64,000 nt of DNA. Origin: an uncultured Bacteroidales bacterium (GTDB taxonomy: Bacteria > Bacteroidota > Bacteroidia > Bacteroidales > UBA932). The notes under the pieces are model-generated. The model saw nothing but the letters and a program-made list of their open reading frames with translations, had not been told where the DNA came from and made no database searches. Made by a program: the position numbers and the translations under genes. Below, one piece after another: positions 7,683-17,050 of this stretch (position 1 is the first letter of the stretch; each line of letters starts with the position of its first letter). The stretch lies in the NCBI GenBank assembly GCA_900316045.1, contig ONBM01000011.1:1-64000 (forward strand). Reading direction: 5' to 3'.

Positions 7683-8825
7683 ATGGATACCGTCATTGAA
7701 AGCCTCCAGCAATTCTGGCATTTCACTGGTTTCGCCAACGTTACGTGGCAGAATCTAATCATGATTGCTATAGGGATAGGCTTTATCGCTATAGCTATAA
7801 TTAAAGGTTGGGAGCCTCTCCTCCTGGTGCCTATCGGATTCGGCATGATAATCGGGAATATTCCTATGTTCCCGGGCCTTAACATAGGCATTTATGAGGA
7901 TGGTTCCGTTCTCAACACTCTCTACCAAGGAGTAAAGCAGGGGTGGTACCCGCCTCTGATATTCCTGGGAATAGGCGCCATGACTGATTTCTCGGCCCTA
8001 ATCTCGCAACCCCGCCTGCTTCTGATCGGAGCAGCGGCGCAAATGGGCATATTCGGAGCTTATCTGCTAGCGCTTGTCCTGGGCTTCGATCCTAATCAGG
8101 CTGGTGCTATAGGCATCATCGGCGGAGCGGACGGGCCTACGGCCATATTCCTGTCTTCCAAGCTCGCACCGGATCTGATGGGTGCCATAGCAGTAAGCGC
8201 TTATTCGTACATGGCTCTCGTTCCTGTGATCCAGAGGCCTATCATGATCTTCCTCACCACGAAGAAAGAAAGACTCATAAGAATGCCTAAGCCTAGGGTC
8301 GTAAGCCAGAAAGAGAAAATCTTCTTTCCTATAATAGGTTTCCTGCTCACTGCCTTCATAGTGCCATCGGGCCTGCCATTGCTTGGCATGCTGTTCTTCG
8401 GAAACCTGCTTAAGGAGAGCGGAGTCACGCGACGTCTGGCAGAAACGGCCAGAGGTCCTATCGTGGACACGGTGACCACCTTGATTGGACTTACCGTCGG
8501 AGCTTCAACTCAGGCGGACAAATTCCTCACGGGTAACTCGGTGAAGATTTTCATCCTTGGCCTGCTGTCATTCGTGATTGCAACGGCGTGCGGAGTCCTC
8601 TTCGTCAAGCTATGGAATCTGTTCCTGAAGCCTGGACACAAGATAAATCCGCTTATCGGCAACGCGGGCGTTTCCGCCGTGCCTGACAGCGCCAGAGTTT
8701 CTGAAATAGTGGGAAGAGAATTCGACCCTGACAATCACCTGCTCATGCATGCGATGGGTCCGAACGTGGCAGGAGTCATAGGTTCAGCAATAGCTGCCGG
8801 AATCCTGCTAGGTTTCCTGGGATAA
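7683..8825 (+). CDS. mmdB: Na+-translocating decarboxylase beta subunit
   Basis: This integral membrane subunit decarboxylates carboxybiotin and exports Na+. At 380 residues it is a normal OadB/MmdB/GcdB. Conserved segments are present: GGADGPTAIFLSSKLAP (~150), the polar motif MALVPVIQRPIM (~180), and GLTVGASTQADKFL (~270). There are around ten transmembrane segments. It begins 12 bp after the biotin carrier and ends the operon, which stops at a strong terminator at 8845. Confidence 0.92.
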   Translation: MDTVIESLQQFWHFTGFANVTWQNLIMIAIGIGFIAIAIIKGWEPLLLVPIGFGMIIGNIPMFPGLNIGIYEDGSVLNTLYQGVKQGWYPPLIFLGIGAMTDFSALISQPRLLLIGAAAQMGIFGAYLLALVLGFDPNQAGAIGIIGGADGPTAIFLSSKLAPDLMGAIAVSAYSYMALVPVIQRPIMIFLTTKKERLIRMPKPRVVSQKEKIFFPIIGFLLTAFIVPSGLPLLGMLFFGNLLKESGVTRRLAETARGPIVDTVTTLIGLTVGASTQADKFLTGNSVKIFILGLLSFVIATACGVLFVKLWNLFLKPGHKINPLIGNAGVSAVPDSARVSEIVGREFDPDNHLLMHAMGPNVAGVIGSAIAAGILLGFLG

Positions 8826-8844
8826 TCTGAATATGCATATTCAT

Positions 8845-8881
8845 AAAAAGGCTGACCTGAGAATATCAAGTCAGCCTTTTT
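8845..8881 (+). terminator. Rho-independent terminator of the decarboxylase operon
   Basis: AAAAAGGCTGAC (8845-8856) pairs perfectly with GTCAGCCTTTTT (8870-8881), leaving a 13-base loop. The A-run/T-run symmetry lets it act on both strands, so it would also stop minus-strand transcription coming from 9284. Confidence 0.9.
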
Positions 8882-9283
8882 AGCATCATGAGGCAAATTA
8901 TCTCAAAGAGACGGATAGATATAAAATATCTTATTCTTACAACGATATTTAAATGTCGATGGTCATAGTTTGGAAATGATGGTGGAAACATCTGTCCCGT
9001 GCCTGAGTCATGTGAATATAATAATATCTCCTGACATTCTGAAACGAATAACCTCCAAATCATAGACAACTGGCTCTTTGCAGGTCACTCGGGAGTGGAT
9101 ATGACTTGCATGACGATGTAGTTGGGAATGATCGATTTTTGCCAGCTTCAACAGGCAGCCAAAAGTCAGAGGGGCCCCAACGCAGGACACTCAGAGGCAG
9201 TTCGCCTCCCGAGTGATTTGCAAGAGGAGCTGCAACGGGGCAGCCTTCGGCTCCATTGCCAGGTTCGTGAATCTTTTCAAGGC
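8882..9283. other. Gene-free stretch with an imperfect inverted repeat
   Basis: Several frames are open here on both strands, but none resembles a known protein. TGCAGGTCACTCGGGAG (9079-9095) and CTCCCGAGTGATTTGCA (9206-9222) form an inverted repeat with two mismatches, enclosing ~110 bp that is GC-richer than the surroundings (GGGGCCCC at 9173-9180). It lies directly downstream of the cation transporter gene and may mark the boundary of an insertion. Confidence 0.5.
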
Positions 9284-10384
9284 TCACTTGTAATAGACAT
9301 GGTCAATGACGATGCTAAAAATATAGCCGGGGTAAACCTTGCGGATTGCTTGCATGAGTTGGAACTGGAAGGCGTTGTCGTCGCGGATGGTATCGTCGGG
9401 CACCACGTCAAAAGAGATGGCGCGCTTCTCCTCAAGATAGAAATAGCCGTGGATTTGCTCCACGTGTGGGTAGCGCTCTACAAAGTTCATGATGCCCTTT
9501 TGCAGCTCTTTTCCTTTCTCGCTGGTGCATACGGCATAAATGCCTACAGTAATAATGATGTGATATTTGTCGTAAAGCAATTTGGTGATGGAGCGCGTGA
9601 GCCCATGTATGCGCACAGCGGTCATCGTGTCAGGCACGCTGACGTGGAGCGAGCCAATGATGGCGTTGGGGCCGTAGTAGTTGAGGATGACGTCATAGAC
9701 GCCGAGTACCCCGGCAAACTGCTTCACGTCCTGCTCGATGTTGTGCATCATGTCCTTGGGTATGCTCTCGCCTAGGAGTTGTCCGATGGGAGCCCCTATC
9801 ATCTCGATACCCGCCTTGATGATGACGAGCGAGATGATGGAGCCTAGGATGCCGTCCAGGTTGAGTCCCGCGAAAAGCATGATGCCGGCGGAGACAAGGG
9901 TGGAGAGCGTCACCACGGCATCGAAGGTGGCGTCGGCGCCGCTGGCCTCGAGGGCGTTGCTTTTTAGCCGTTGCCCCTGCTTCTTGACATACCAGCCCAA
10001 AACGAGTTTCACCACGATGGCCACAATGATGATGGTCAGCGTAACGGAGGTATAAGACGGATTGGTGGGATTGAAGATCTTCTTCACGCTCTCCACCAAA
10101 GAGAGGATACCCGTGGACAACACGATGACCGAGATGATGATTGCACTGAAATACTCCACGCGACCATAGCCGAAGGGATGGTTGCGGTCGGCGGGTTTCT
10201 CCGACAGCTTAGTACCCACGATGGTGATGACCGACGAGAGAGCATCGCTCAGGTTGTTGACGGCGTCCATGATAATGGCCACCGACCCGGCCAGCCATCC
10301 CGCCACAGCCTTGAAGGCCGCAAGGAAGAGGTTGGCGGCGATGCCCACCAGGCTCGTGCGGATGATTTGCTTATTCCTATTCAT
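9284..10384 (-). CDS. Cation diffusion facilitator transporter
   Basis: Inner-membrane divalent-cation/H+ antiporter of the CDF (ZT/FieF) family. Residues 1-~215 hold six transmembrane helices with the metal-site motif MDAVNNLSDALSS in TM2 and HPFGYGRVEYFSA after it. Residues ~215-367 form the cytoplasmic metallochaperone-like domain plus a C-terminal extension. The start is ATG at 10384 (preceded by GAGAAAGAA): a longer frame to 10498 would overlap the LolA-like gene. Codon choice differs from its neighbours, and the gene lacks any copy of the GAATAT hexamer that is dense around it, suggesting recent acquisition. Zn, Fe or Mn specificity cannot be read from the sequence. Confidence 0.9.
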   Translation of the reverse strand: MNRNKQIIRTSLVGIAANLFLAAFKAVAGWLAGSVAIIMDAVNNLSDALSSVITIVGTKLSEKPADRNHPFGYGRVEYFSAIIISVIVLSTGILSLVESVKKIFNPTNPSYTSVTLTIIIVAIVVKLVLGWYVKKQGQRLKSNALEASGADATFDAVVTLSTLVSAGIMLFAGLNLDGILGSIISLVIIKAGIEMIGAPIGQLLGESIPKDMMHNIEQDVKQFAGVLGVYDVILNYYGPNAIIGSLHVSVPDTMTAVRIHGLTRSITKLLYDKYHIIITVGIYAVCTSEKGKELQKGIMNFVERYPHVEQIHGYFYLEEKRAISFDVVPDDTIRDDNAFQFQLMQAIRKVYPGYIFSIVIDHVYYK

Positions 10385-10457
10385 TTCTTTCTCATTCCAC
10401 TTCTTTTGCAAAGGCAGGAAATATAGAGGGAACGAAAACTCCTTCTCGAAGCAGCGG

Positions 10458-11090
10458 CTATCTAGGAATGGCGAAGTTCTCCGGAGCGATGGCTGCATTC
10501 TTCTTCACCGAACTCATTTCGTAGACATTTGATATGCCTGCGGCTTCCTCCATCACCATTTTCACCAGCACGCAGTCCGTATTCCTGTAGCTTAATTCAA
10601 TCTTGGAATATTTCTTCGGAGAATCCTTGGATGCCGTTATCGTGACAACATACGCCTTCCCCGAATCTGAAACCTTCAGGTCCGCCTTGTAGTCTTTTGC
10701 GACCTTGGCAGGATGCCCGGATATGCAGCCCAGAAGAGTGCCCGAGAGCGTCTTCATCAGAGAATTGCTTTCAGTATTGAACGTGTTGGCCTTCCCTCCT
10801 CTCTTCATGTAGAATTTGGAGCCATTGATGACCAGTCTCTCATTCGGATCGCTGTACTGCATGCTCATCTTGTCCTCTCTGCTGAAGCACAAGGTGCCTT
10901 GCAAGTATATTTCCTTGCCGGTTGCCTTGATCTTGCGAGTCTGGTTGAAGTCGGCTTTCAAAGTGGAATACTCAGAATTGGCTTTTTCTATCTTTACCAA
11001 TATGTCAGAATCCGAATTCGACGCTAATGCGGCTGGCGCCAGAGCAAGAGCCGCTATGATAGAAATCACGTAATTCATAATATTCATCAA
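10458..11090 (-). CDS. LolA-like outer-membrane carrier protein
   Basis: Periplasmic carrier of the type found in aryl-polyene/flexirubin clusters. Residues 1-~23 form a signal peptide (AALASNS), and the mature ~185 residues have the LolA-like open beta-barrel pattern (TLKADFNQTRKI, YLQGTLCFSREDKMSMQY, NGSKFYMKRG). It would ferry the lipid product or a lipoprotein from inner to outer membrane, presumably after the MMPL exporter. ATG 11090 overlaps the fabG stop (ATGA). It is the last gene of the minus-strand operon. Confidence 0.82.
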   Translation of the reverse strand: MMNIMNYVISIIAALALAPAALASNSDSDILVKIEKANSEYSTLKADFNQTRKIKATGKEIYLQGTLCFSREDKMSMQYSDPNERLVINGSKFYMKRGGKANTFNTESNSLMKTLSGTLLGCISGHPAKVAKDYKADLKVSDSGKAYVVTITASKDSPKKYSKIELSYRNTDCVLVKMVMEEAAGISNVYEMSSVKKNAAIAPENFAIPR

Positions 11091-11815
11091 GTATATAACC
11101 CGCCATTGACTGAAATAACTTGCCCGGTGATGTAACCAGCCTGGTCAGACACCAGGAATCCTACCAGAGCAGCAACCTCTTCTGGCTCGCCAAGGCGTCT
11201 CGCCGGGATGGTCTTCTTGATTTCTTCCAGGTCCAGTCCTTCAACCATGTCCGTGTGAATGAAGCCCGGAGCTACGGCGTTGACTGTCACCTTGCGCGGA
11301 GCCACTTCCTGAGCCAAGGCCTTCGTGGCAGCTATCAAGCCGCCCTTAGCCGCTGAATAGTTCGTCTGGCCAGGAAGGCCTTTTATTCCCGAAAGAGAGG
11401 CCATGTTCACTATCCTTCCTTTCTTATGCGTAAGCATTGGCTGCAAGAGAGCTCGAGTAACATTGTAGAAGCTTCCCAGATTCGTGTTCATCACATTCTG
11501 CCACTCCATAGGCTCCAGCCAGATAAGCAGATTATCCTTGCGAATGCCAGCGTTATTCACCAGCGCTTCGATATATTCCCCCGGATGTGTTTCCTGCCAG
11601 GCCTGCAGAGCCCTGTTCGTGGCTTCCAGGTCACCCACGTCGAATTTCAGCAATTCCCCATCAGAGCCAGCCTCATTCACTTTATTTAAGGTTTCCTGAG
11701 CCGCCTCGTCATTCGAGACATAATTTATCAAGACATGATATCCTTTGCGTGCCAGTTCAACGCAGATGGCTCTGCCTATTCCCCGACTGCCTCCGGTAAC
11801 AAGAGCATTCTTCAT
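11087..11815 (-). CDS. fabG: 3-oxoacyl-ACP reductase (SDR family)
   Basis: NADPH-dependent ketoreductase of the cluster's chain-elongation cycle. From ATG 11815 (AATATG context) it has 242 residues, normal for FabG. Visible are the Rossmann motif TGGSRGIG (7-14), NNAG (87-90), and the catalytic Ser140, Tyr153 and Lys157 (YSAAK), with a hydrophobic C-terminus ending VISVNGGLYT. Its place between the oxidoreductase and LolA-like genes assigns it to the polyene-like lipid rather than to housekeeping fatty-acid synthesis. Confidence 0.92.
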   Translation of the reverse strand: MKNALVTGGSRGIGRAICVELARKGYHVLINYVSNDEAAQETLNKVNEAGSDGELLKFDVGDLEATNRALQAWQETHPGEYIEALVNNAGIRKDNLLIWLEPMEWQNVMNTNLGSFYNVTRALLQPMLTHKKGRIVNMASLSGIKGLPGQTNYSAAKGGLIAATKALAQEVAPRKVTVNAVAPGFIHTDMVEGLDLEEIKKTIPARRLGEPEEVAALVGFLVSDQAGYITGQVISVNGGLYT

Positions 11816-11855
11816 ATTCATAAAACAATTTCGGGTAGCAAAGATAATAAAAATA

Positions 11856-13334
11856 CTACAGTAATATCTCGGACGCGACATCCTCCAGTCCTGGCACGCA
11901 GGCACAAGTCATCACCGATGTCATGCTCACGCCAAGCATCCCATGAAGATTCAGGCTCTGGCCTGTCATGAAGAGGTTTCTGAGCGGCGTGCGAGGCGAC
12001 ATCACCGTGAGCATTGGATTGCTGAAGTCCTTCCTAATGCCATAAGCCGAACCGAATGGACTGCCAGTATAACTAAGATAGGTCAGCGGCGAGCTAGTCC
12101 AGACCTGAGCTATCGCGTCTCTAAGGCCAGGAATCCTCTGCTCGGCCAAGGCGATGCATTCTTCTGCCTTCCTCCGTTTCAATGCTTCATATTTTTCGCC
12201 ACGGCGACCTCTAGGCTCGGGAGCATATTCAGAAACCATATCCCAAGCCATCGGGCTCATCAAGTCCAAGTGGGTTGCGTATTCTCCTTCCTCAGGCACA
12301 TAGAAATGCACCAGCACGGACTCTGTCTTCGAATAATTAGGATTCCACAAATCGCAGTCAGCGCTATTTACGTAAATATTCCGATTCAGATACTTGAGTT
12401 TCCTTGGCTTCAGGGCAATGTTTGCCGTAAACATGCCGTAGGTGTCCGGCAAATGGGTTATCCTGTTCCTGTAAATGTTCCTTATAGATTTGGACTCGCC
12501 AAGCAGGCTCATTGTGACAGCTGGGTGCGCATCTGAAACAATCACGTCTGCTTCCAGCATAAGCTTTTCCCCTTCTGATTCAGCCTCAACTCCCGTTGCT
12601 GTCCCATCAATTTCGCATATTCGTAAAACCTTGGTCTTATTCAGCACTTTGCCCCCCATCTCGACAATTTCGGAAGCCAGTTTCTCCGCTATCTGTGAGC
12701 CACCGCCCTGAAGCCTCCATGCGCTCTGGATGAAAGAATTATTTATCTGCGCGAAAACATAAAGCGGCAGGGTGTCCTGACGCAGTTCCATCTTCAACGA
12801 TGTGCCAGAAAGGACTTTGCGCAGCTTCTCGTCATGGATATTCTCGCACAGAAAGCCGTAGGCGCTCTTTGAAAAGGCTTCACCAATGGAGTCCCCGCCG
12901 AAAGCCTTGAAAATGTTGTCTCCGATGTCTTTCAATGCAGCAGCGTATCGTCTCAGTCCGTCTTCCTCGGCAGGAAAAATTGCAGATAGGGACTTCACGA
13001 AGTTTCCATGTCCGTTAGCGAAAGGAAAGGACTCCTGTCTTCCATCCCCCACGAAAACGCATTCGTCGAAACAATCCTCATCCAGTCTCTTCCATGGCAG
13101 GTCCAGCAAGCCGAAAAATTTGAAGAGAGGGTGCAGCGACTGACCCTCGTCTAGTCCGCCCACATAGTGGAAACCGGTATCAAATAGCAATCCTTCTCTA
13201 TGAAAAGTCTGCAGGCAGCCGCCAATGTGCTTGTCTTGCTCCAAGACGGTTACTTCATAGCCGTGTTTTGCAAGAATGAAACCGCATTCCAAGCCACCCA
13301 GGCCGCTGCCGATTATGATTGCCTTGCCCATCAT
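11856..13334 (-). CDS. FAD-dependent oxidoreductase, CrtI/retinol-saturase type
   Basis: The protein begins with a dinucleotide-binding loop (IIIGSGLGGLECG) followed by VTVLEQDKHIGGCLQTF, the signature of phytoene desaturase/all-trans-retinol saturase-like flavoproteins. It closes with the C-terminal FAD-contact region (FMTGQSLNLHGMLGVSMTS). 492 residues is typical. It would reduce, desaturate or isomerise the polyene-like acyl chain; such a gene is a recurring member of flexirubin-type clusters. The ATG overlaps the MMPL stop by an ATGA junction, indicating translational coupling. The exact reaction is not determinable here. Confidence 0.85.
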   Translation of the reverse strand: MMGKAIIIGSGLGGLECGFILAKHGYEVTVLEQDKHIGGCLQTFHREGLLFDTGFHYVGGLDEGQSLHPLFKFFGLLDLPWKRLDEDCFDECVFVGDGRQESFPFANGHGNFVKSLSAIFPAEEDGLRRYAAALKDIGDNIFKAFGGDSIGEAFSKSAYGFLCENIHDEKLRKVLSGTSLKMELRQDTLPLYVFAQINNSFIQSAWRLQGGGSQIAEKLASEIVEMGGKVLNKTKVLRICEIDGTATGVEAESEGEKLMLEADVIVSDAHPAVTMSLLGESKSIRNIYRNRITHLPDTYGMFTANIALKPRKLKYLNRNIYVNSADCDLWNPNYSKTESVLVHFYVPEEGEYATHLDLMSPMAWDMVSEYAPEPRGRRGEKYEALKRRKAEECIALAEQRIPGLRDAIAQVWTSSPLTYLSYTGSPFGSAYGIRKDFSNPMLTVMSPRTPLRNLFMTGQSLNLHGMLGVSMTSVMTCACVPGLEDVASEILL

Positions 13335-15853
13335 TTTTTACCATCATTAGATGTCAGATTGCCAATCTCGTAAGAACATCCAATTGAACGTCTGAAATAG
13401 CGAATGTTCAGCATCTTCCAGAACAGGAAAGGCTGGAGCGTGTAGGTAATGAGTATCGTGGATGCCATCCCGATGAAAGTAGCGACTCCCGTGGAACTAA
13501 GAGCAGGATGCTTTGCGAATATCAACGCCACAGTTACGACGAGCAGCACGAACGCAGAGAAGAAAATCGCAGCCTTGTGATAAATCAGAAGCCTGTCATT
13601 CCCACTCCTTAGCTGATCCAGAAGGCCTTCCATCACGAATATGCTGTAATCTACTCCGATTCCGAAAATAAACGTGGAAATGACGATGTTTATCAGGTTG
13701 AACTTCATCCCGAAAATCGCCATCACGCCTTCCACCACGAACCAGCTCAGGAACATAGGCATGAACGCAAGCAGGGCCACCCAGATGTTTCTGAACGATA
13801 GCAAGAGCACGACAAGGACGAAAAGCGAAGAAATCAGCAGAACCACGCTGTAGTCATCGTGAATGACCTCCACCATGTCGGTCGTGTAATAGAACGGATC
13901 AACCACTAGAGAATGTGGCACTGAGGCCACCGCATCACTGACCTTGCGCTTGTCTTCCGGCCGCATCTGCACTGGCGTGAAAGCCAGGTATTTTCCATCT
14001 TCAGACTGCTCGATCAGATTGCACTTCAAACCCTCCGGCAGGACATCCGAATCATAGAGCGAGCCCGGCTCATAATCTTTGCCGACCATCTCGTAGAAGA
14101 GTTCGAACGAATCTGGATTCAGTCCAGCCTGTTCAGCGGACGAGTTTATCACAGAACGAGCCTCTGCAATCTTCTCTGGAGTCCAATAAGCCTTCCAGGC
14201 GGATATTCTTTCGTTCTGCTCTTCCGTAGTCTGGAACAACATTCCTACCGCGTCGGATGAGTGTTTCACCACGCCATCTTCTTTCAACTGACCTATCACC
14301 CGCACTATCTCGCGGCTGGTAGAGAGAGCCTCGTCCAGAGTGCTTCCAGTGGCCGCATAATAGACCTGGGCATTGCCTCCGTAATTCTTCTGGGCGAACA
14401 AAGCCTCGGACTCCAGTAGCTCCGGAGGGTTATAGCCTATGTTCTTGAGGTCACTGTCGAACTGCACTCTGAATGAGAACGCCAGGCATGCCAAGATGAC
14501 TGCGGCTATCGTCCAATTCAACCACTTCTTCTGGTCGAGAGGATAGGAATCCATCTTGTCTATGCCAGCGAATATGCGTTCATTGCGTTTTTCTGCTCTG
14601 TAATGGCTCCTGACGGTGAGAAGATGCGGAAGCACGATAAGAGCGAAAAGCGTGCTCCCGACCAGAGCAAGCGTAGAGAATATTCCAAAATCCCTAAGGA
14701 GGTCGCTCTTGGTGAAAATCAGGCCCATGAAGGCGCCTATTGTCGTCAGGCAGCCGAGGCAGACAGGAGTGGCCTCGTCCTGCAACATTTTTTCGGCATC
14801 TTTCACGTATTTGTAGTGCGTGAGCACGTGCAGGCAGTAGCTGAGCGCCACTCCAAGCACTATGGCGCCTATCCCCAGCGCCATTATTGACATGCCGCCC
14901 TTCATCCAGTAGATGCTTGACAAGGCGAAGAAAGAGCCGTATGCCACCGGAAGCACCATGAAGAATACGACAGAGAGACTCTTGAACGCGATGCAGAGGA
15001 ACAGCAAGATTACGATCAGCGAGATCCCGATCGTGAGAAACAGGTCCAGTTTGATTCTTCTGGAATTGTTCGCGCTGCGCACAGGCGCCCCATGCATAAG
15101 AACCTTTATGCCCGGATGAGAGGCTTGGAAGGCTGAAATCTCATTCTCAAGCATATTCACTAGATACGTGCCATTCCCGGAATCGAACGACGAGAAGTCT
15201 GGCGAGATGAAGCCAAGCTCCACTGTGCTGTCCTTACAGAAAAGATGGTTGTCTAAGAGCGTATAACTTGAAATTCCTCCAGAAAAGCCACCGGATCCCT
15301 CAGCTAAATCTTTCCGCAGAGCCAGCGGATCTGTGCTGACCATCTGAGCGTACGAGCCTGTGAAGTCGTTTTCCAGCAAATCCAGATTCTCCTGCATCTG
15401 CTTTAGCGCGGCATCTGGCTGCATTGATGCATCGAAACGCTTGTAGCACGACGTGTCCACGAATGAAGGCACGTGAGCGAGGGCGTAATCCAAGCCCATC
15501 ACAAGCACGTCATCGTCAATCTTATAAAGTACGTTGTCGATGTATCTCGAAGAAGAGTCACGCACGGCCAGAGTGTCGAAGAACTCGTCGCAAGCTGCTG
15601 TAAGCGTCTCTACATCAATAGTATCTGCTCCTCGAAACTGAATGAATATCTTGTCTTTCACTTTCAGGCTGCCGAAGGCCAGATTCGCATCCGACGTGGA
15701 ATCGTCCGATGGAAGAAGCTTGGAAATATCCTCTTCGTAGCGAACCTTGAGACCGAAATAAATGAATATGGCAGCGCTAAGCAGCAGCGTGACATACATC
15801 AATGCCTTATGCTTCTGATTGAATCTGTAAAGGCGAACGAAAAAATTATCCAT
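13331..15853 (-). CDS. MMPL/RND-family lipid exporter
   Basis: At 840 residues it has the RND-like two-fold layout: TM1 (~20-36), a ~230-residue periplasmic loop, five TMs (~270-425), TM7 (~455), a second periplasmic loop (~475-660) and five TMs (~675-820). The segments GIGAIVLGVALSYCLHVLTHY and the paired GIGVDYSIFVMEGLLDQL carry the usual conserved Gly/Asp/Tyr residues of MMPL pumps. In aryl-polyene clusters this protein is thought to move the finished lipid out of the inner membrane. It overlaps both neighbours by a few bases. Confidence 0.88.
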   Translation of the reverse strand: MDNFFVRLYRFNQKHKALMYVTLLLSAAIFIYFGLKVRYEEDISKLLPSDDSTSDANLAFGSLKVKDKIFIQFRGADTIDVETLTAACDEFFDTLAVRDSSSRYIDNVLYKIDDDVLVMGLDYALAHVPSFVDTSCYKRFDASMQPDAALKQMQENLDLLENDFTGSYAQMVSTDPLALRKDLAEGSGGFSGGISSYTLLDNHLFCKDSTVELGFISPDFSSFDSGNGTYLVNMLENEISAFQASHPGIKVLMHGAPVRSANNSRRIKLDLFLTIGISLIVILLFLCIAFKSLSVVFFMVLPVAYGSFFALSSIYWMKGGMSIMALGIGAIVLGVALSYCLHVLTHYKYVKDAEKMLQDEATPVCLGCLTTIGAFMGLIFTKSDLLRDFGIFSTLALVGSTLFALIVLPHLLTVRSHYRAEKRNERIFAGIDKMDSYPLDQKKWLNWTIAAVILACLAFSFRVQFDSDLKNIGYNPPELLESEALFAQKNYGGNAQVYYAATGSTLDEALSTSREIVRVIGQLKEDGVVKHSSDAVGMLFQTTEEQNERISAWKAYWTPEKIAEARSVINSSAEQAGLNPDSFELFYEMVGKDYEPGSLYDSDVLPEGLKCNLIEQSEDGKYLAFTPVQMRPEDKRKVSDAVASVPHSLVVDPFYYTTDMVEVIHDDYSVVLLISSLFVLVVLLLSFRNIWVALLAFMPMFLSWFVVEGVMAIFGMKFNLINIVISTFIFGIGVDYSIFVMEGLLDQLRSGNDRLLIYHKAAIFFSAFVLLVVTVALIFAKHPALSSTGVATFIGMASTILITYTLQPFLFWKMLNIRYFRRSIGCSYEIGNLTSNDGKK

Positions 15854-16622
15854 TGTCCTTAAACGAAAGTTCAGCCTTTAAACTTACGAAGACTTCCTCG
15901 TTTTTGAAAACAGAAGCCTGGATGTCAGCCTTCCCGTCCGATTCAACCGCATCCAGCTGAATCTGAAGGTCCTGGATTTTTAATGGCTCCACAAGCCTCA
16001 GGAAGCGACAGAGCTTGATTTTTTCCAGCCTCGTGACAGTGCAGGAAGCATATTCATAACATTCTTTCACCATCTGCATCATGCAGACCCCTGGGGCTAC
16101 CGGCTTTCCAGGGAAATGGCCTTCGTAGACTTCACTGTCCGGCATCAGCGAGACATTAAACATGAATCCGGAATCAGTCCTCTCGCAGGCATTGACCTTA
16201 TAGAAATCGTAGCACACCCTCTCCTGCCATGTTCGGTAGAAGTCTGGCACTATCGGGCAGAACTCTCCTTCTGAGGTCTCGAAAAGCTGAATCGTCGAGG
16301 CCGTGAGAATCAGAGCGCCATCGCTTTCTCGGTGAATCTCATAGTCGAAAACCATCTTCGCTCCAGCGGCCGGCCTGTAAGTAATTTTCACTAGCAGGAC
16401 ATCGTTCATCACTGCCGGGCGCTCATAACGCAGACGTACATCGTACACAGGCGCATAATAACCGTTTTTCACCAGTTCTGAATAGCCTATGCCGAACCTG
16501 CGGCCAAATTCTTCCCTGGCATCTTCGAGATACTTCACGTAATTCCCGTGCCAGACCACCTTCAACGGATCCAGTTCTGAGAATCTAACCTCTACGCGTT
16601 TTGTCAGGCTTAGCTCTTTCAT
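15846..16622 (-). CDS. Fused thioesterase / hydroxyacyl-ACP dehydratase (double hotdog)
   Basis: Two hotdog domains sit in one chain. Residues ~1-130 match the YbgC/4-hydroxybenzoyl-CoA thioesterase type (VRFSELDPLKVVWHGNYVKY: Asp and His at the expected places). Residues ~145-258 match FabZ/ApeP-like dehydratases (EGHFPGKPVAPGVCMMQM, with the catalytic His, and KIKLCRFLRLVEP). In most polyene clusters the thioesterase and dehydratase are separate proteins. The fusion could couple dehydration to product release or transfer. It overlaps the dehydratase gene upstream (16619) and the MMPL gene downstream. Confidence 0.85.
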   Translation of the reverse strand: MKELSLTKRVEVRFSELDPLKVVWHGNYVKYLEDAREEFGRRFGIGYSELVKNGYYAPVYDVRLRYERPAVMNDVLLVKITYRPAAGAKMVFDYEIHRESDGALILTASTIQLFETSEGEFCPIVPDFYRTWQERVCYDFYKVNACERTDSGFMFNVSLMPDSEVYEGHFPGKPVAPGVCMMQMVKECYEYASCTVTRLEKIKLCRFLRLVEPLKIQDLQIQLDAVESDGKADIQASVFKNEEVFVSLKAELSFKDNG

Positions 16623-17050
16623 TCTTTTATGAATATTTTCATTTGACCTTCGGCCACGACATCATCCCCGCAACGCACTTCAACTTTCATTAGCGACATG
16701 CCCATCGCAGTGCCCAAAAGCGATAAGCTAGTGCGCAGAGACTTTCCAGCATCTGGCAGCAACGCGATTTCCAAGTTTTTCAATTCGGCTATGAATCCAA
16801 GCCGTGGCGGAATGCCTTTCACGTAAGAGTCGTAATCGGCGAAGACGGCAGCGCTCTGGGCCGCATGCTCCACGATTCCGGGTTCGGAGAGCTTCCCATT
16901 GCGGCAGAATATGCAAGAAGGATCGATGTCCAATCCAGTTTCCGCAGAATCAACGGTCACTGAATATAATGCATCGACCATTACGACCGGGGGCCGCTGA
17001 GGAATCAGCTTCAATACTTCCTCACCTTTTAGTATCGGCTCCGCAGACAT
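16619..17050 (-). CDS. 3-hydroxyacyl-ACP dehydratase-like hotdog protein
   Basis: 143 residues, starting with the PILKGEEVLKLIPQRPPVVMVD segment characteristic of FabZ/ApeP-type dehydratases. Notably the GHFPGxP motif with its catalytic His is absent; in its place stand SEPGIVEHAAQSAA (with Glu and His) and GFIAELKNLEI. This matches the ApeP-type subfamily, in which partner hotdog domains complement one another. It may pair with the fused protein encoded just downstream. Its stop abuts the ACP gene start order (ACP, dehydratase, fusion), with zero to four base spacing. Confidence 0.8.
   Translation of the reverse strand: MSAEPILKGEEVLKLIPQRPPVVMVDALYSVTVDSAETGLDIDPSCIFCRNGKLSEPGIVEHAAQSAAVFADYDSYVKGIPPRLGFIAELKNLEIALLPDAGKSLRTSLSLLGTAMGMSLMKVEVRCGDDVVAEGQMKIFIKE

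Noticed and set aside
9122..9775. Plus-strand 217-codon open frame
   Set aside because: It is mostly the antisense of the CDF transporter, which has clear family motifs. The remaining ~160 bases show no recognisable protein.
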